A stretch of DNA of 64,000 nt from Stutzerimonas stutzeri (GCF_013522825.1 NZ_JAAMQZ010000025.1:1-64000); one strand, 5' to 3'; positions 45,576 through 54,956 are shown, counted from the first letter of the stretch. The notes: generated by a model from the sequence alone, not told the origin. A program made the numbers and translations.

Positions 45576-46160
45576 ATGCTGCAACGTCTGTTGTTCAGCC
45601 TTTTCACTGTGTCCGCGCTGGCGCTCGCCGGTTGTGCGCACAGCCCGCAACAGCTCGATCCGACCCCGAAACTCACCGGCACCATCAATCCCGTCGGCCA
45701 GGGCCAGCCGGTCGCGGTGCGGATCGTCGATGGCCGTCCTTCGCCGACCCTCGGCACGCGCGGTGGCCTGTATCCCGAAACCAGCGCCGTCAGCGTGCCG
45801 AAGGAAAAAATCCTGCCCAAGCTGCAGGCCGAGGCCGAGGCAGCCGTTCGCCTGCTCGGATTCACCCCGTCGGCCAACGCCTACAACGCACCGCAGCTGA
45901 CCCTGACCCTGGCCGAGCTGAAGTACCAGTCACCCAAGGAAGGGCTCTACGTGACCGAGGCGACCATCGGCGCTACCTTCCGCATCGAGGTGCAGAACGC
46001 CGGGCGGCGCTATACCGGTCGTTATGGTGCGACGCTCAACCAGCGCTTCGGCATGGCGCCCAACGAGCAGACCAATACCAAGCTGGTCAGCGACGTATTG
46101 AGCGATGCCCTGACCAGGGTGTTCAAGGACCAGAATATCGGTCAGGTGCTTTCGCAGTAG
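45576..46160 (+). CDS. YajG-family lipoprotein
   Basis: A 194-aa lipoprotein with signal peptide and lipobox LAGC (Cys20). The mature part contains VAVRIVDGRPSPTLGTRGG, TLTLAELKYQSP and KLVSDVLSDALTRVFKDQ, the pattern of YajG/DUF-type outer-membrane lipoproteins of unknown function. ATG 45576 follows GGAGAAAACGGC. A strong bidirectional terminator follows. Confidence 0.88.
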   Translation: MLQRLLFSLFTVSALALAGCAHSPQQLDPTPKLTGTINPVGQGQPVAVRIVDGRPSPTLGTRGGLYPETSAVSVPKEKILPKLQAEAEAAVRLLGFTPSANAYNAPQLTLTLAELKYQSPKEGLYVTEATIGATFRIEVQNAGRRYTGRYGATLNQRFGMAPNEQTNTKLVSDVLSDALTRVFKDQNIGQVLSQ

Positions 46161-46181
46161 CTGGCAGCCCAGGCAGGCCGT

Positions 46182-46218
46182 AAAAAAGAAACCCGCATCT
46201 GATGCGGGTTTCTTTTTT
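46182..46218. terminator. Bidirectional rho-independent terminator
   Basis: AAAAAAGAAACCCGCATC (46182-46199) and its exact complement (46201-46218) form an 18-bp stem with A- and T-runs at the outer ends. It sits between the convergent yajG-like and DUF1329 genes and should stop transcription from both sides. Confidence 0.93.
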
Positions 46219-46247
46219 CTGGTGAACGGGTGGATATCGATCGGGAT

Positions 46248-47624
46248 TCAGCGCACCCCGGAATTGCGCAATGCCGCCGGTGTGTACTGATGCGAGCTGG
46301 TTTCGTAGTTGTAGCGGTAGGGGTTCTTTTCTTCGTTCTTCATGCCCATGACCAGATAGCGGCCTGAGATCAGATCGTAGAGGGTTTCCATGGCATACAG
46401 CGGCACCTGCTCGTTGTAGTAGTAGGCGCTATGCGCCTCGGCTACCCGCCATAGCGAATTGCGGCCATCGTAGTGGTCGATGATCGAGGCCTGCCAGGTG
46501 TCCTCGTCGATAAAGAAGTTGCGCTTGGCATAGATATGCCGCTCGCCGCTTTTCAGCGTGGCCTCGACTTCCCATACGCGGTGCAGTTCGTAACGGGTCA
46601 GGTCCTGGTTGATATGGCCGGCCTTGATGATGTCGCCATACTTGAGCTGCGGTGAGTCCAGGCGGTAGGCGTTGTAGGGAATGTACAACTCCTTCTTGCC
46701 CACCAGTTTCCACTCGTAGCGATCCGGCGCGCCGTTGAACATATCCAGGTTGTCGGAGGTGCGCAGGCCGTCGGCGGCGGTGCCTGGCCCGTCATAGGCC
46801 ACCTGCGGGGCGCGCCGCACACGGCGCTGGCCGGCGTTGTAGATCCAGGCCATGCGCGGTTCCTGCACCTGGTCCAAGGTTTCATGCACCAGCAGCACGT
46901 TGCCCGCCAGGCGGGAGGGTTCGGTGACCTGCTGCTTGAAGTAGAACAGCACGTTGCCGTGCTTGTCCGGGCTGTAATCGCTCAGACTTTCGGTATAGAC
47001 GACCTCGTCGACGAACTTCACCAGGCTGTAGTTGCCGTTGACCTGGGGGGTCGCCTGCGCCACGACGCGGCGGGCCGAGCCGCCACGGTAGCGGGTGATA
47101 TGGTTCCAGATCGTTTCCAGGCCATCCTGCGGGATGGGAAAGGCGATGGCCGTATCGAGGTTTTCCAGGCCGTTACCGCCGCGTACCAGCGCGGTCCGGG
47201 TGGCGTTGCGCTGTGCCGCGTCGTAGATGCGCTGCGGCATGGCGGCGCTGCGCCGGGTTTCGAAGACCGGCAGCCGATAGGTCTCGGGATAGCGCGTGAG
47301 CATGGCGATCTGGCCGGGGCTCAGGTTCTCCTGATACTGCACGTAATTCTGCGCGGTGATGGTGAATTTGGCTGTGTCGCTCGGATAGGGATCGCTGACG
47401 AAACCGTCGGTACTGATCGGCGCGGCGTCGGTCGCCAGCCCGCCGGTCCAGGCGGGGATGGTGCCGGCGGCGTTGCCGGCTTGTTCCGCGCCGATGGGTG
47501 TCAGGCTGTCGCCCAGCCTTGCCGCTTCCGTTTCGGATACCGCGGCCATGGTCCCACTGGTCAGCATGGCGCTTGCCAGCAGGGTGAGTGAGAGTGCCCC
47601 CTTTTTCCTAATATTCTTATTCAT
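46248..47624 (-). CDS. DUF1329 periplasmic/outer-membrane-associated protein
   Basis: A 458-aa protein with a clear signal peptide (MNKNIRKKGALSLTLLASAML, cut near MAA). The DUF1329 core, related to the LolA-like lipoprotein-sorting fold, shows GTIPAWTGGL, QKQV-type ...FYFKQQVTEPSRLAGNVLLVHETLDQVQEPR and RKIYIDEDTW-like RNFFIDEDTWQASIIDHYDGRN. Such genes often sit with DUF1302 proteins and RND pumps, but none is adjacent here. The mRNA start region is A-rich (AACAATGAATAAGAA), resembling an Hfq/Crc target. AGGA lies eight bases before the ATG. Confidence 0.9.
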   Translation of the reverse strand: MNKNIRKKGALSLTLLASAMLTSGTMAAVSETEAARLGDSLTPIGAEQAGNAAGTIPAWTGGLATDAAPISTDGFVSDPYPSDTAKFTITAQNYVQYQENLSPGQIAMLTRYPETYRLPVFETRRSAAMPQRIYDAAQRNATRTALVRGGNGLENLDTAIAFPIPQDGLETIWNHITRYRGGSARRVVAQATPQVNGNYSLVKFVDEVVYTESLSDYSPDKHGNVLFYFKQQVTEPSRLAGNVLLVHETLDQVQEPRMAWIYNAGQRRVRRAPQVAYDGPGTAADGLRTSDNLDMFNGAPDRYEWKLVGKKELYIPYNAYRLDSPQLKYGDIIKAGHINQDLTRYELHRVWEVEATLKSGERHIYAKRNFFIDEDTWQASIIDHYDGRNSLWRVAEAHSAYYYNEQVPLYAMETLYDLISGRYLVMGMKNEEKNPYRYNYETSSHQYTPAALRNSGVR

Positions 47625-47930
47625 TGTTTGGTCCTGTTGATCCTGAGTGGCTGAATCCCTCGAGCGCTACCGCACGCTCATCGCTTCGCTCGTGCCGGGC
47701 AGTTCGCCTGGTTGCCCATACCGGCGCGTGCTCTATTTCGGACGTTTGAAGCGAGACGAGGGTTAAGCCGAAAAGGATTGCAAGTCAATGAATAGCCCAG
47801 GGACTATCGGCATAAATGGCACAAATAGCCGGTCAATTGCCGGCTTTCAGTCAGGCGTGCGAGCGGATTCGCCCGTTTCGCTGTAGCGGCGAAACGGGGC
47901 TATGGCCAGCAGAGGGTTTGCCGTGGGCTG
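47625..47930. other. Intergenic region with two strong hairpins
   Basis: This 306-bp gap carries no convincing gene. AGCCGG (47827-47832) pairs with CCGGCT (47840-47845). CCCGTTTCGC (47872-47881) pairs with GCGAAACGGG (47889-47898) across 7 bases. The second lies between the DUF1329 leader and the 3' end of the acyltransferase gene and probably marks the end of the latter transcript. The remaining sequence is the DUF1329 leader. Confidence 0.5.
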
Positions 47931-49097
47931 CTACAGCGGCAGGCCGGCCTTGAGGCGATACTGGTTGCGCACGGGCGTGGCGTACTGCTGGATCAGGTAG
48001 GGTTGATGCTCACTCGGGCAGGCGCTCAGGCGGCGCTTCCACTCGGCTTCGGCACGGGCGATTTCCTCGTTGCTGAACAGCTCGGCGAGACTGGGGATCG
48101 CCAGCTCGGGGTCGCAGTCGTCCCAGATCCGGTAGGCCAGGTAATGCACCGGGAACAGGCGATAATCGCAGAGGATCTGCCGGTCGATCTCGGCGGCCAG
48201 CTGCCTGGCGTCTTCCGGGACTTCGCTGATGGGCGTGCCGAAGCCGATATGCACGCGGCCCTTGTAGCCGGTGATGCCCAGGGCGATGCTGGCGTCATCT
48301 TCGCCGGGCGCCTTGGTGTAGCTGCCGGTGGTGTCGCGGATATACAGCTCGCGGGCCTTGGCCAGGTCGCAGGGGTCGTATTCATAGCTGATCGACACCG
48401 GCGTGGGCCGCAGGGCGGACAGGACCTCGGCGAAGGGCTCGTCCTTGCGGCTCATGTGCAGCATTTTCAGGATTGCGGTGTCGGTGCGGTCGTCGCCATC
48501 CTTGGCCCGGCCTTCGGCCTGGGCGATCCAGATCGACTCGCCATCGGTGCGAATCGAGTGGTTGATATAGGCCGACAGCAGCTGATAGGCCGCGAGTTTC
48601 TCGCGCCGACCGGTGATCGAGCGACGCACGATAAAACTCTTGTTCAGCCGCATCAGGTCGCTGACGAAAGGCCGCTGCAGGAGATTGTCGCCAATGGCGA
48701 TACGCGGCGTGCGCAGCTTCGCCTGGAACACCGCGTAATTGACGAAGGCGGGGTCCATCACGATATCGCGATGGTTGGCCATGAACAGATAGGCGCAGCC
48801 GTGCTGCAGGCTGTTCAGGCCGGAATAGGTGATGCCGTCGGTGGCACGTTCGATGGTGCGGTCCAGGTACATTTCGATCCGGGCCTGCAGCGTATCGACC
48901 GAGTGAATGGTGGCAAACTCGCTCCGCAGGCGTTGCGCGATAAGCGGTTTGAGCAGCCAGCCCAGAGGGCCGGCCAGTCGCGGAAAGCGAAAACGCGCCA
49001 GAATGTCGAGGAACTCCCGGTCGGCGAACAGCCGCGCCATCACGGCAGGGACTTCGGCGTCGGTATAGGGTCGGATGGCTTCGAATTCGTCCATCAT
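47931..49097 (-). CDS. PlsC-like glycerophospholipid acyltransferase
   Basis: A 388-aa protein. The catalytic NHRD motif (FMANHRDIVMDPAFVN) is the acyltransferase H-x4-D-type box. A later region with FIVRRSITGRREKLAAY and IWIAQAEGRAKDG corresponds to the substrate-binding blocks of PlsB/PlsC enzymes. Its length and extra helical termini differ from standard PlsC (~250 aa) and from PlsB (~800 aa). The acyl acceptor is therefore uncertain. Start 49097 follows GAGAG; upstream GTG/ATG choices add only a few residues. Confidence 0.8.
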   Translation of the reverse strand: MMDEFEAIRPYTDAEVPAVMARLFADREFLDILARFRFPRLAGPLGWLLKPLIAQRLRSEFATIHSVDTLQARIEMYLDRTIERATDGITYSGLNSLQHGCAYLFMANHRDIVMDPAFVNYAVFQAKLRTPRIAIGDNLLQRPFVSDLMRLNKSFIVRRSITGRREKLAAYQLLSAYINHSIRTDGESIWIAQAEGRAKDGDDRTDTAILKMLHMSRKDEPFAEVLSALRPTPVSISYEYDPCDLAKARELYIRDTTGSYTKAPGEDDASIALGITGYKGRVHIGFGTPISEVPEDARQLAAEIDRQILCDYRLFPVHYLAYRIWDDCDPELAIPSLAELFSNEEIARAEAEWKRRLSACPSEHQPYLIQQYATPVRNQYRLKAGLPL

Positions 49098-49306
49098 GCT
49101 CTCTGTAAGGGAAACCACTGAATAACCCCAATTGTTTCGGGGTCGTAACTGGACGGCGATTATAACGACAAGTCACGCGGGAGACGCTGAAAGCGAAACT
49201 GGGCCACAATTACCGTGTGGCTAGTAATGAATCCGCAGGCTCCAGCCGTGATTGGGTCCGTGCGGAACGGGAACAGTTGTCAGTCGTTTGCGAGAAGGAA
49301 GCTGCG

Positions 49307-49567
49307 ATGCAACGCATATACGAAGCGCGGGACCTGCTGGAGGCCGAAATGCTGATCGGCATGCTGGCCGGCGAGGGGGTCGAGGCATTCCTGACCGGGC
49401 GTCATCTGATCGGTGCGGTTGGGGAGCTGCCGGCTGCCGGGCTGCTCGGCCTGATGGTCGGCGATGAACAGGCCGAGCGCGCGCGACAGCTGATCGCCGA
49501 GTACAATGACGCCGAGCTGCTGCCCGCTGATGAGCCTGAGAGTTATCCGGGCGAGCTTCTCTGTTAG
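49307..49567 (+). CDS. DUF2007 putative signal-transducing protein
   Basis: An 86-aa protein: MQRIYEARDLLEAEMLIGMLAGEGVEAFLTGRHLIGAVGELPAAG then LMVGDEQAERARQLIAEY. This is the ferredoxin-like DUF2007 fold, resembling a minimal PII-like module. AAGGAAG six bases upstream of ATG 49307 fixes the start. It is followed 57 bp later by the SRAP gene on the same strand. Function unknown. Confidence 0.85.
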   Translation: MQRIYEARDLLEAEMLIGMLAGEGVEAFLTGRHLIGAVGELPAAGLLGLMVGDEQAERARQLIAEYNDAELLPADEPESYPGELLC

Positions 49568-49624
49568 CCACCGCTGCCAGATGCGGGCGGTGCCCTCGCT
49601 TTTCAGTTCTGTGAGTCCCCGTCC

Positions 49625-50248
49625 ATGTGTGGCCGTTATGCCCTGTTTCGCTGGAGTCCGGCCTTTGCCGCGCTACCCGGTTTTCCCGCCGATCAGTCGC
49701 CGCACTGGAGCCTGGCGCCTGGCGCTTCGGTACTGTTGTTGCGCCGGAGCGAGGGAGGGGATGTGCAGCTCGATCGTGTGCGCTGGGGGCTGACGCCCGC
49801 CTGGCTGAGCGACTTCACCCGCACGCCGGCTCAGGCGCGAGCGGAAACCCTGGCCGAGCAACCGATGTTCCGTGACGCCTTCCGCCTGCGCCGTGGTGTA
49901 TTGCCGGCCAATGGCTTCTATGAATGGCGCGGCACGGCGCGCAAGCGCCCCTACTGGATGACGGGCGAAGCCTCGCTGGTGTATTTCGCGGCGGTCTGGG
50001 AAGCCTATCCGGTACAGGGCCACACCTACCTCAGTGCGGCAGTGGTGACCCTGCCGGCGGCGAATCAGCGCCGGCCCGTGATGCTCGACGAGGCGGGCAT
50101 GCGTGCCTGGCTCGATCCCGAGACGCCCCTCGATGCCTTGCAGGCTTTGCTCGCCGCGCCGCAACCGGTACTGCGTGAACGGCCACTGGCGACCTTCGTC
50201 AACGACCCGAAGCTGGATGCGCCGGAGTGCCTGACGCCGGCGAACTAG
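49625..50248 (+). CDS. SRAP (YedK/HMCES)-family protein with an altered active site
   Basis: A 207-aa protein beginning MCGRYALF, so Cys2 becomes the N-terminal nucleophile that crosslinks abasic DNA in this family. ARAET and LPANGFYEWRG, which carry the catalytic Asn and Glu, are present. The usual I-H-x-R-M-P segment appears as ANQRRPVML, with a shorter preceding loop and no His in that position. The protein may therefore form the DNA crosslink but process or release it differently. Start is unambiguous because Met-Cys is conserved. Confidence 0.88.
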   Translation: MCGRYALFRWSPAFAALPGFPADQSPHWSLAPGASVLLLRRSEGGDVQLDRVRWGLTPAWLSDFTRTPAQARAETLAEQPMFRDAFRLRRGVLPANGFYEWRGTARKRPYWMTGEASLVYFAAVWEAYPVQGHTYLSAAVVTLPAANQRRPVMLDEAGMRAWLDPETPLDALQALLAAPQPVLRERPLATFVNDPKLDAPECLTPAN

Positions 50249-50301
50249 CCGTGTGCTCCTGCATTGCCTGATACCTTTTTACCGCGCCGTAGCCTGCTCT
50301 T

Positions 50302-50433
50302 CGTAGGGCCGAACTTGTTCGGCTTTGCCGTTCGCTGCGGATTCGCGGTCGAATAAATTCGACCCTACAGGCGGAGCAGGGCGGTGCTTACCGCGCCGGG
50401 GCCTCTCTTTGCGTAGGGCCGAACTTGTTCGGC
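50302..50433. repeat. REP/REPIN-like palindromic repeats
   Basis: A 22-bp sequence CGTAGGGCCGAACTTGTTCGGC occurs at 50302-50323 and again at 50412-50433. Between them a related unit in the opposite orientation (near 50345-50368, GTCGAATAAATTCGACCCTAC) completes an inverted pair. Each unit is itself palindromic around YCGAAYTTRTTCGR. This is the look of Pseudomonas REP/REPIN elements in an intergenic stretch (50249-50466) with no gene. Confidence 0.7.
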
Positions 50434-50466
50434 CAGGCGAGGTGGCAGGTGGTTTTCAACGGCCTG

Positions 50467-52596
50467 TCAGACCTTGAACTGATTGATCAACCGCCGCTGC
50501 TGCTCGGCCAGGCGGGTCAGGCCGGCGCTGGCCTGGCTGGCTTCCTCGGCGCCACCGGCGACTTCGTGGGCGACCTGGCCGATACTGACCACGTTGCGAT
50601 TGATGTCTTCGGCTACCGCGCTCTGCTCTTCGGCGGCGCTGGCGATCTGATTGTTCATGTCGTTGATCTGCGACACCGCCTGGGTGATGGTTTCCAGCGC
50701 CTGTGCCGCCTCGTCAGCCTGTGCGACGCTGTCCAGGGTGCGGCTCTGGCTGCTTTCCATGACGTCTACTGCGTCTCGGGTACCGCTTTGCAGTTGCTGG
50801 ATCATGCTCTGGATTTCGCCGGTGGCCTGTTGGGTCTTCTGCGCCAGGTTGCGCACCTCGTCAGCGACCACGGCGAAGCCGCGGCCCTGTTCGCCGGCTC
50901 GTGCAGCTTCGATGGCGGCGTTGAGGGCCAGCAGGTTGGTTTGCTCGGCGATGCTGCGAATGGTGATCAGAATCGCATCGATATTTTCGCTGTCCCGCGC
51001 CAGGGTCTGCACCACCTTCACCGCACGACCGATCTCGTCGGCCAGTTCGGCGATGGACGCACCGGTGGCTGCGACGATCCGCTTGCCCTGATTGGCGGCG
51101 TGGTCGGCGCTGTTCGCGGCTTCGGCTGCCTGAGTGGCATTGCGCGCGACATCCTGGGCGGTGGCGGTCATCTCATGCACGGCGGTGGCTACCAGTTCGA
51201 TCTCGGCGAGCTGGCGCTGTACGCCCTGATCGGTGCGATTGGCGATATCGGCGGTTTCTTCCGAGGCATCGCTGACTTTCTGCACGGAGCCGACCACCTC
51301 GCCGATCATGCCTTGCAGGCGCGCCAGGAAAGCATTGAAGCCGCGTGCGATCTGGCCCAGCTCGTTCTTGCTGTCGACATTCAAACGCTGGGTCAGGTCG
51401 CCCTCGCCCTGGGCGATGTCGTCGAGCATCGACACCATGCGGCGCAGGGGGCGGGTGATGCCGGCGCTGGCCAGCCAGATGGCGAGGATACCGAGCAGGG
51501 CGATGCCAAGCCCGATCGCCAGCATGGTCAGCAGGCCGCTCTGGTGCTCGGCATCGAGTTCGGCCAGCAGCTGGTCGAGGTCCTGCATCACCACGGCGAG
51601 CGGCAGCTCGAGCCTGATCGTCCAGCGCGCGTCGGTGCCTGGAAAGGTGAACGGCAAGGACACTTCGACCTGCTGCTGGGCCTTGTTCATCTGCAGCGAA
51701 GGCGTATCCAGAGGCAGTTGCTGCAGGCGGGAGAAACTGTCCCCATCGAGAACCGCGCTGGCCGAAGCGCCCAGCTGGGAAACGTCGCCGGTATAGGCGG
51801 CCAGGCGACCGTTAGTGGTGATCAGGGCAATCTCGCCGGCTCCGTTGTAGAGCTGGCTGTTCACCTGGGTCAGGAGCTGCTGGATGAAATCGATCTCGAG
51901 GTCGGCGCCAACGATACCCTGGAATTTGCCGTCGATGATGATCGGTGCGCTGAACGAGGAAAGCAGCGCCATCTTGCCGTTCATTTCATAGGGCGCCGGG
52001 TTGCCCACGCAGGGTTTGAGGGTTTCGCGCGGGCACAGGTAGTACTCGCCGGCGCGCACGCCGGTCGGTAGCAGCGTGGTGTCTTCGATGTCGCCAAGGG
52101 TGTCGAGTTTCAGGCTGCCGCTGCCGTCGCGGTACAGCCAGCTGGCGAAGCGGCCATTGAGCATGCCGGGCGTATCGCCACCGTACATGATGTCGTTGGC
52201 ATCGACGCCGTTGGGCTCCCAGGCGATATACAGGCTGTTGAGCGTCGGATTCTGTTCCAGCGTTTCCCGGCCCAGGTTGATCAGCTCTTCACGGGTGAGG
52301 TTGGCCATCGGCATGCCGTCTTCGCCGGTCTTGCCTGACAGCGCATTGACCCGCGCCACGTTCGTTGCGATCAGCAGCGGCAGTTGCAGCTGCGCCTGAA
52401 TGCGGCTGACCTGATGCTGGGCAAGCGCACTGACGCGCTGCTCCACCATGCCCTCGATCAGCGTGCGCGTGCGCGATTCCACCATCTGCTGGGTCTGCGT
52501 ACCACTCCACATGACGTAGAGCAGCAAGGCCGCCGTTACCGCAAGAATGCCGGCGCCGGCGAAGGCGGCAAAGGAGGTCTGGATCGATTTGAACAT
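50467..52596 (-). CDS. dCache-type methyl-accepting chemotaxis protein
   Basis: A 709-aa receptor with membrane segment 1 (~12-30), a periplasmic double-Cache domain (~35-330; [32 protein letters not shown]), segment 2 (~375-397), HAMP (~398-450) and a signalling domain with [32 protein letters not shown]. It resembles PA4633-like receptors; the ligand is unknown. A Cys pair ([14 protein letters not shown]) in the membrane-distal module is noteworthy. It is divergent from the M48 peptidase gene. Confidence 0.92.
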   Translation of the reverse strand: MFKSIQTSFAAFAGAGILAVTAALLLYVMWSGTQTQQMVESRTRTLIEGMVEQRVSALAQHQVSRIQAQLQLPLLIATNVARVNALSGKTGEDGMPMANLTREELINLGRETLEQNPTLNSLYIAWEPNGVDANDIMYGGDTPGMLNGRFASWLYRDGSGSLKLDTLGDIEDTTLLPTGVRAGEYYLCPRETLKPCVGNPAPYEMNGKMALLSSFSAPIIIDGKFQGIVGADLEIDFIQQLLTQVNSQLYNGAGEIALITTNGRLAAYTGDVSQLGASASAVLDGDSFSRLQQLPLDTPSLQMNKAQQQVEVSLPFTFPGTDARWTIRLELPLAVVMQDLDQLLAELDAEHQSGLLTMLAIGLGIALLGILAIWLASAGITRPLRRMVSMLDDIAQGEGDLTQRLNVDSKNELGQIARGFNAFLARLQGMIGEVVGSVQKVSDASEETADIANRTDQGVQRQLAEIELVATAVHEMTATAQDVARNATQAAEAANSADHAANQGKRIVAATGASIAELADEIGRAVKVVQTLARDSENIDAILITIRSIAEQTNLLALNAAIEAARAGEQGRGFAVVADEVRNLAQKTQQATGEIQSMIQQLQSGTRDAVDVMESSQSRTLDSVAQADEAAQALETITQAVSQINDMNNQIASAAEEQSAVAEDINRNVVSIGQVAHEVAGGAEEASQASAGLTRLAEQQRRLINQFKV

Positions 52597-52745
52597 GGCA
52601 GCTTCCCGAATTTTTATTCTGGTCCATTGATATCGGCCATGCGGGGCAGGACTGTAGTGCGCCCCGATGAGCGTTGCGTGCGCCGCTGTTGCTCGGCAAG
52701 AGGGCTCGCTCTAGCATACGGCGCAGAACTCACCGGAGACGCGAC

Positions 52746-53561
52746 ATGTCAAAGCCGCATTCTTTCACCCTGGCCCTGGCCGCTTCCCTGCTCGTCGGTT
52801 GCCAGGCCGTCAACACCACCAGTGGCGGTGCCGTCGGCGTCGAGCGCAAGCAGTACATGTTCAGCATGCTGTCCACCGAGCAGGTCAACCAGATGTATGC
52901 GCAGTCCTACCAGCAAACCCTGAGCGAAGCGTCGCAGAAGGGTGTCCTGGCGAAGAACAGCGCGCTCGGCAAGCGCGTCGATGGCATCGCCCGGCGCCTG
53001 ATCGCCGAGGTGCCGGCGTTCCGCCCGGACGCCGCCCAGTGGGACTGGGAAGTCAACGTGATCAATAGTCCGGAGCTGAATGCCAACTGCGGGCCGGGCG
53101 GCAAGATCATCTTTTACAGCGGCCTGATCGAACAGTTGAAGTTGACCGATGATGAAATCGCCGCGGTGATGGGCCATGAAATCGCCCATGCGCTGCGCGA
53201 GCATGGGCGCGAGGCGATGTCCAAGGCCTATGGCGTGCAGATGGCGACGCAGCTGGGCTCGGCCTTTGGCGTCGGCGATGGCAGCCTGCAACTGGCCAAC
53301 ATGGGCGTTGAATACCTGATGACGCTGCCCAACAGCCGCAGCAACGAAAACGAAGCCGACCTGATCGGCCTGGAACTGGCCGCACGCGCTGGCTACAACC
53401 CCAACGCGGCGGTCAGCCTGTGGCAGAAGATGGGCGCCGCCGGTGGTTCGGCGCCGCCGGAGTTCCTCAGCACGCACCCGTCTTCGAGCAGTCGCACGCA
53501 GGCCTTGCAGAGCAATATCCCCAAGGTGATGCCGCTGTACGAGCAGAATCGCAAGCGTTAA
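52746..53561 (+). CDS. M48-family metallopeptidase lipoprotein (LoiP/YggG-like)
   Basis: A 271-aa protein with lipobox LVGC (Cys19). The zinc motif HEIAH (His144, Glu145, His148) and the third ligand region SNENEADLIGLELAARAGY are intact. Short M48 lipoproteins of this kind act in envelope protein quality control. ATG 52746 is directly before the signal peptide. The gene is convergent with the NTF2-like gene, 28 bp away. Confidence 0.92.
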   Translation: MSKPHSFTLALAASLLVGCQAVNTTSGGAVGVERKQYMFSMLSTEQVNQMYAQSYQQTLSEASQKGVLAKNSALGKRVDGIARRLIAEVPAFRPDAAQWDWEVNVINSPELNANCGPGGKIIFYSGLIEQLKLTDDEIAAVMGHEIAHALREHGREAMSKAYGVQMATQLGSAFGVGDGSLQLANMGVEYLMTLPNSRSNENEADLIGLELAARAGYNPNAAVSLWQKMGAAGGSAPPEFLSTHPSSSSRTQALQSNIPKVMPLYEQNRKR

Positions 53562-53589
53562 CTACGGTCGAAGGCGAGCTGCCACTGGC

Positions 53590-54033
53590 TTAGATCGGTG
53601 GCAGGATGATCGGCAGAGGGTTGTCGCTGCCTAGTTGTTGCCGGGCGCTTTCCAGATCGAACAGGCTGTTGATTTCCTCGATATCGCCGTTGGGGTTGAG
53701 GGTCCACAGCGACATGACCGCCACAGTGAGTATCTTGCCGCTCGGTGGATAGCCGAACACCGGCTTCGTCAGGGTGCCGAACAGTGTGCTGGAGGTGACC
53801 ACTCGGTTGCCTTCACTGAGGCATTCGTCCACCACCACTTCAATATCCGCCATGGCCAGGCGGATTTCCCGCACGATCAGGCCGAATCCTGCGCTGTTGA
53901 CCGGTTGCGCGATGAACGAACTCTTGTAGCTGAAGTAGCGGCTCTGCAGCTGCTCGGCCAGCGCCAGGCGACCCTTGCCCCAGCTCAGGTCGATGTGCTG
54001 GCGAACCCGACGTTTGCGTTCCTCTGGTGACAT
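53590..54033 (-). CDS. NTF2-like/ester-cyclase-type small protein
   Basis: A 147-aa protein: QHIDLSWGKGRLALAEQLQSRYFSY, FGLIVREIRLAMADIEVVVDECLSEGNRVVTSSTLFGT, TVAVMSLWTLNPNGDIEEINSLFD. The pattern of a helix followed by R/H-x-x-x...V-x-D-x-x-x-E-G-x-R-V strands is that of SnoaL/NTF2-like folds. No signal peptide. The substrate is unknown; many members are binding proteins and not enzymes. Confidence 0.7.
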   Translation of the reverse strand: MSPEERKRRVRQHIDLSWGKGRLALAEQLQSRYFSYKSSFIAQPVNSAGFGLIVREIRLAMADIEVVVDECLSEGNRVVTSSTLFGTLTKPVFGYPPSGKILTVAVMSLWTLNPNGDIEEINSLFDLESARQQLGSDNPLPIILPPI

Positions 54034-54118
54034 GCAGCCTGCTCCCCCGTTTGGCCGCCAGAAGCGCGGTACGCCGGCACTCTAGCAGCACTGGGAAGCT
54101 GGCAAGTTGCGCTGCGTA

Positions 54119-54706
54119 TCAGACTGGAAGCATGCCGTTCAGACTCAGTGCCTGGTAGGTGGCATACAGGGCCAGGGCGGCGAAGCCGATGGCCGCAATC
54201 CGGCGGATCAGCGTCAGTGGCAGGCGGTCGGCGGCGAAGTTGCCGGCCAGCACCACGGGTACGTTGGCGATCAGCATGCCCAGCGTGGTGCCGACGATGA
54301 CCATGAGGAAGTCCGGGTACTGCGCGGCGAGCATCACCGTCGCCACTTGGGTCTTGTCGCCCATCTCCGCCAGAAAAAACGCGACCAGCGTGGCCATGAA
54401 GGGGCCGAAGTAGCGACCGCGTGCGGCTTCCTCATCCTCCAGCTTGTCCGGCACCAGCGTCCACAGGGCGACCGCGGCGAAGGAGGCGGCGAGAATCCAG
54501 CTGAGGACGGCGGGTGAAACCAGCGTGGAAACCCAGTTGCCCACGGCGCCGGCCAGCGCATGGTTGATCAGGGTGGCGATGAGGATGCCCCAGATGATGG
54601 GCGCTGGACGCCGATAGCGTGCCGCCAGCAGCAGGGCGAGCAACTGGGTCTTGTCACCGATTTCGGCGAGCGCGACGATCAGGGTGGAGATGTAGAACGA
54701 TTCCAA
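54119..54706 (-). CDS. TMEM165/GDT1 (UPF0016)-family manganese exporter
   Basis: A 195-aa membrane protein with six segments in two repeats, each carrying the family motif E-x-G-D-K-T: LIVALAEIGDKTQLLALLLA and AFFLAEMGDKTQVATVMLAA. I place the start at the TTG codon 54706-54704 (reading LESFYISTLIV), which has AAGGA at the right distance. The longer ATG-started frame would run into the riboswitch. It lies directly under a yybP-ykoY Mn(II) riboswitch, supporting a role in Mn(II) efflux (MneA/MntX type). Confidence 0.9.
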   Translation of the reverse strand: MESFYISTLIVALAEIGDKTQLLALLLAARYRRPAPIIWGILIATLINHALAGAVGNWVSTLVSPAVLSWILAASFAAVALWTLVPDKLEDEEAARGRYFGPFMATLVAFFLAEMGDKTQVATVMLAAQYPDFLMVIVGTTLGMLIANVPVVLAGNFAADRLPLTLIRRIAAIGFAALALYATYQALSLNGMLPV

Positions 54707-54734
54707 GCAGGTTCCTTGAGGGCGGGTCGACGAA

Positions 54735-54940
54735 ATCACCATGACACGCAACATCCGCCCGCCCAGGGTCAGAGTTACGTGTCATGGGTCTTGTCAAACC
54801 GGGCATCGGCTGCCGAGGCAGGCCGCGCAGGTCGCATGCGCCATGGTCTGTGGACCAAGTATGTTGACGCATGCCAGGCGAGCAGGGCGCTCGCCGGAGA
54901 CTACTCCCCCAGGACGGACGCGAGTTTGCACAAGCGCAGC
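54735..54940 (-). promoter_or_regulatory. yybP-ykoY manganese riboswitch
   Basis: On the minus strand GGGGGAGTAG (54910-54901) and GCGTCAACATAC (54870-54859) are the two conserved Mn-binding loop segments of this riboswitch class, at the expected distance and in the expected order. Downstream CGTGTCATGG-type arms (54778-54787 and 54739-54748) form a perfect 10-bp hairpin just before the gene's ribosome-binding site and could be the expression platform. It controls the TMEM165-type exporter. It lies between the rsmC stop and the exporter, so its promoter may overlap the end of rsmC. Confidence 0.85.
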
Positions 54941-54956
54941 GCGTTGTGCAAGTCGC

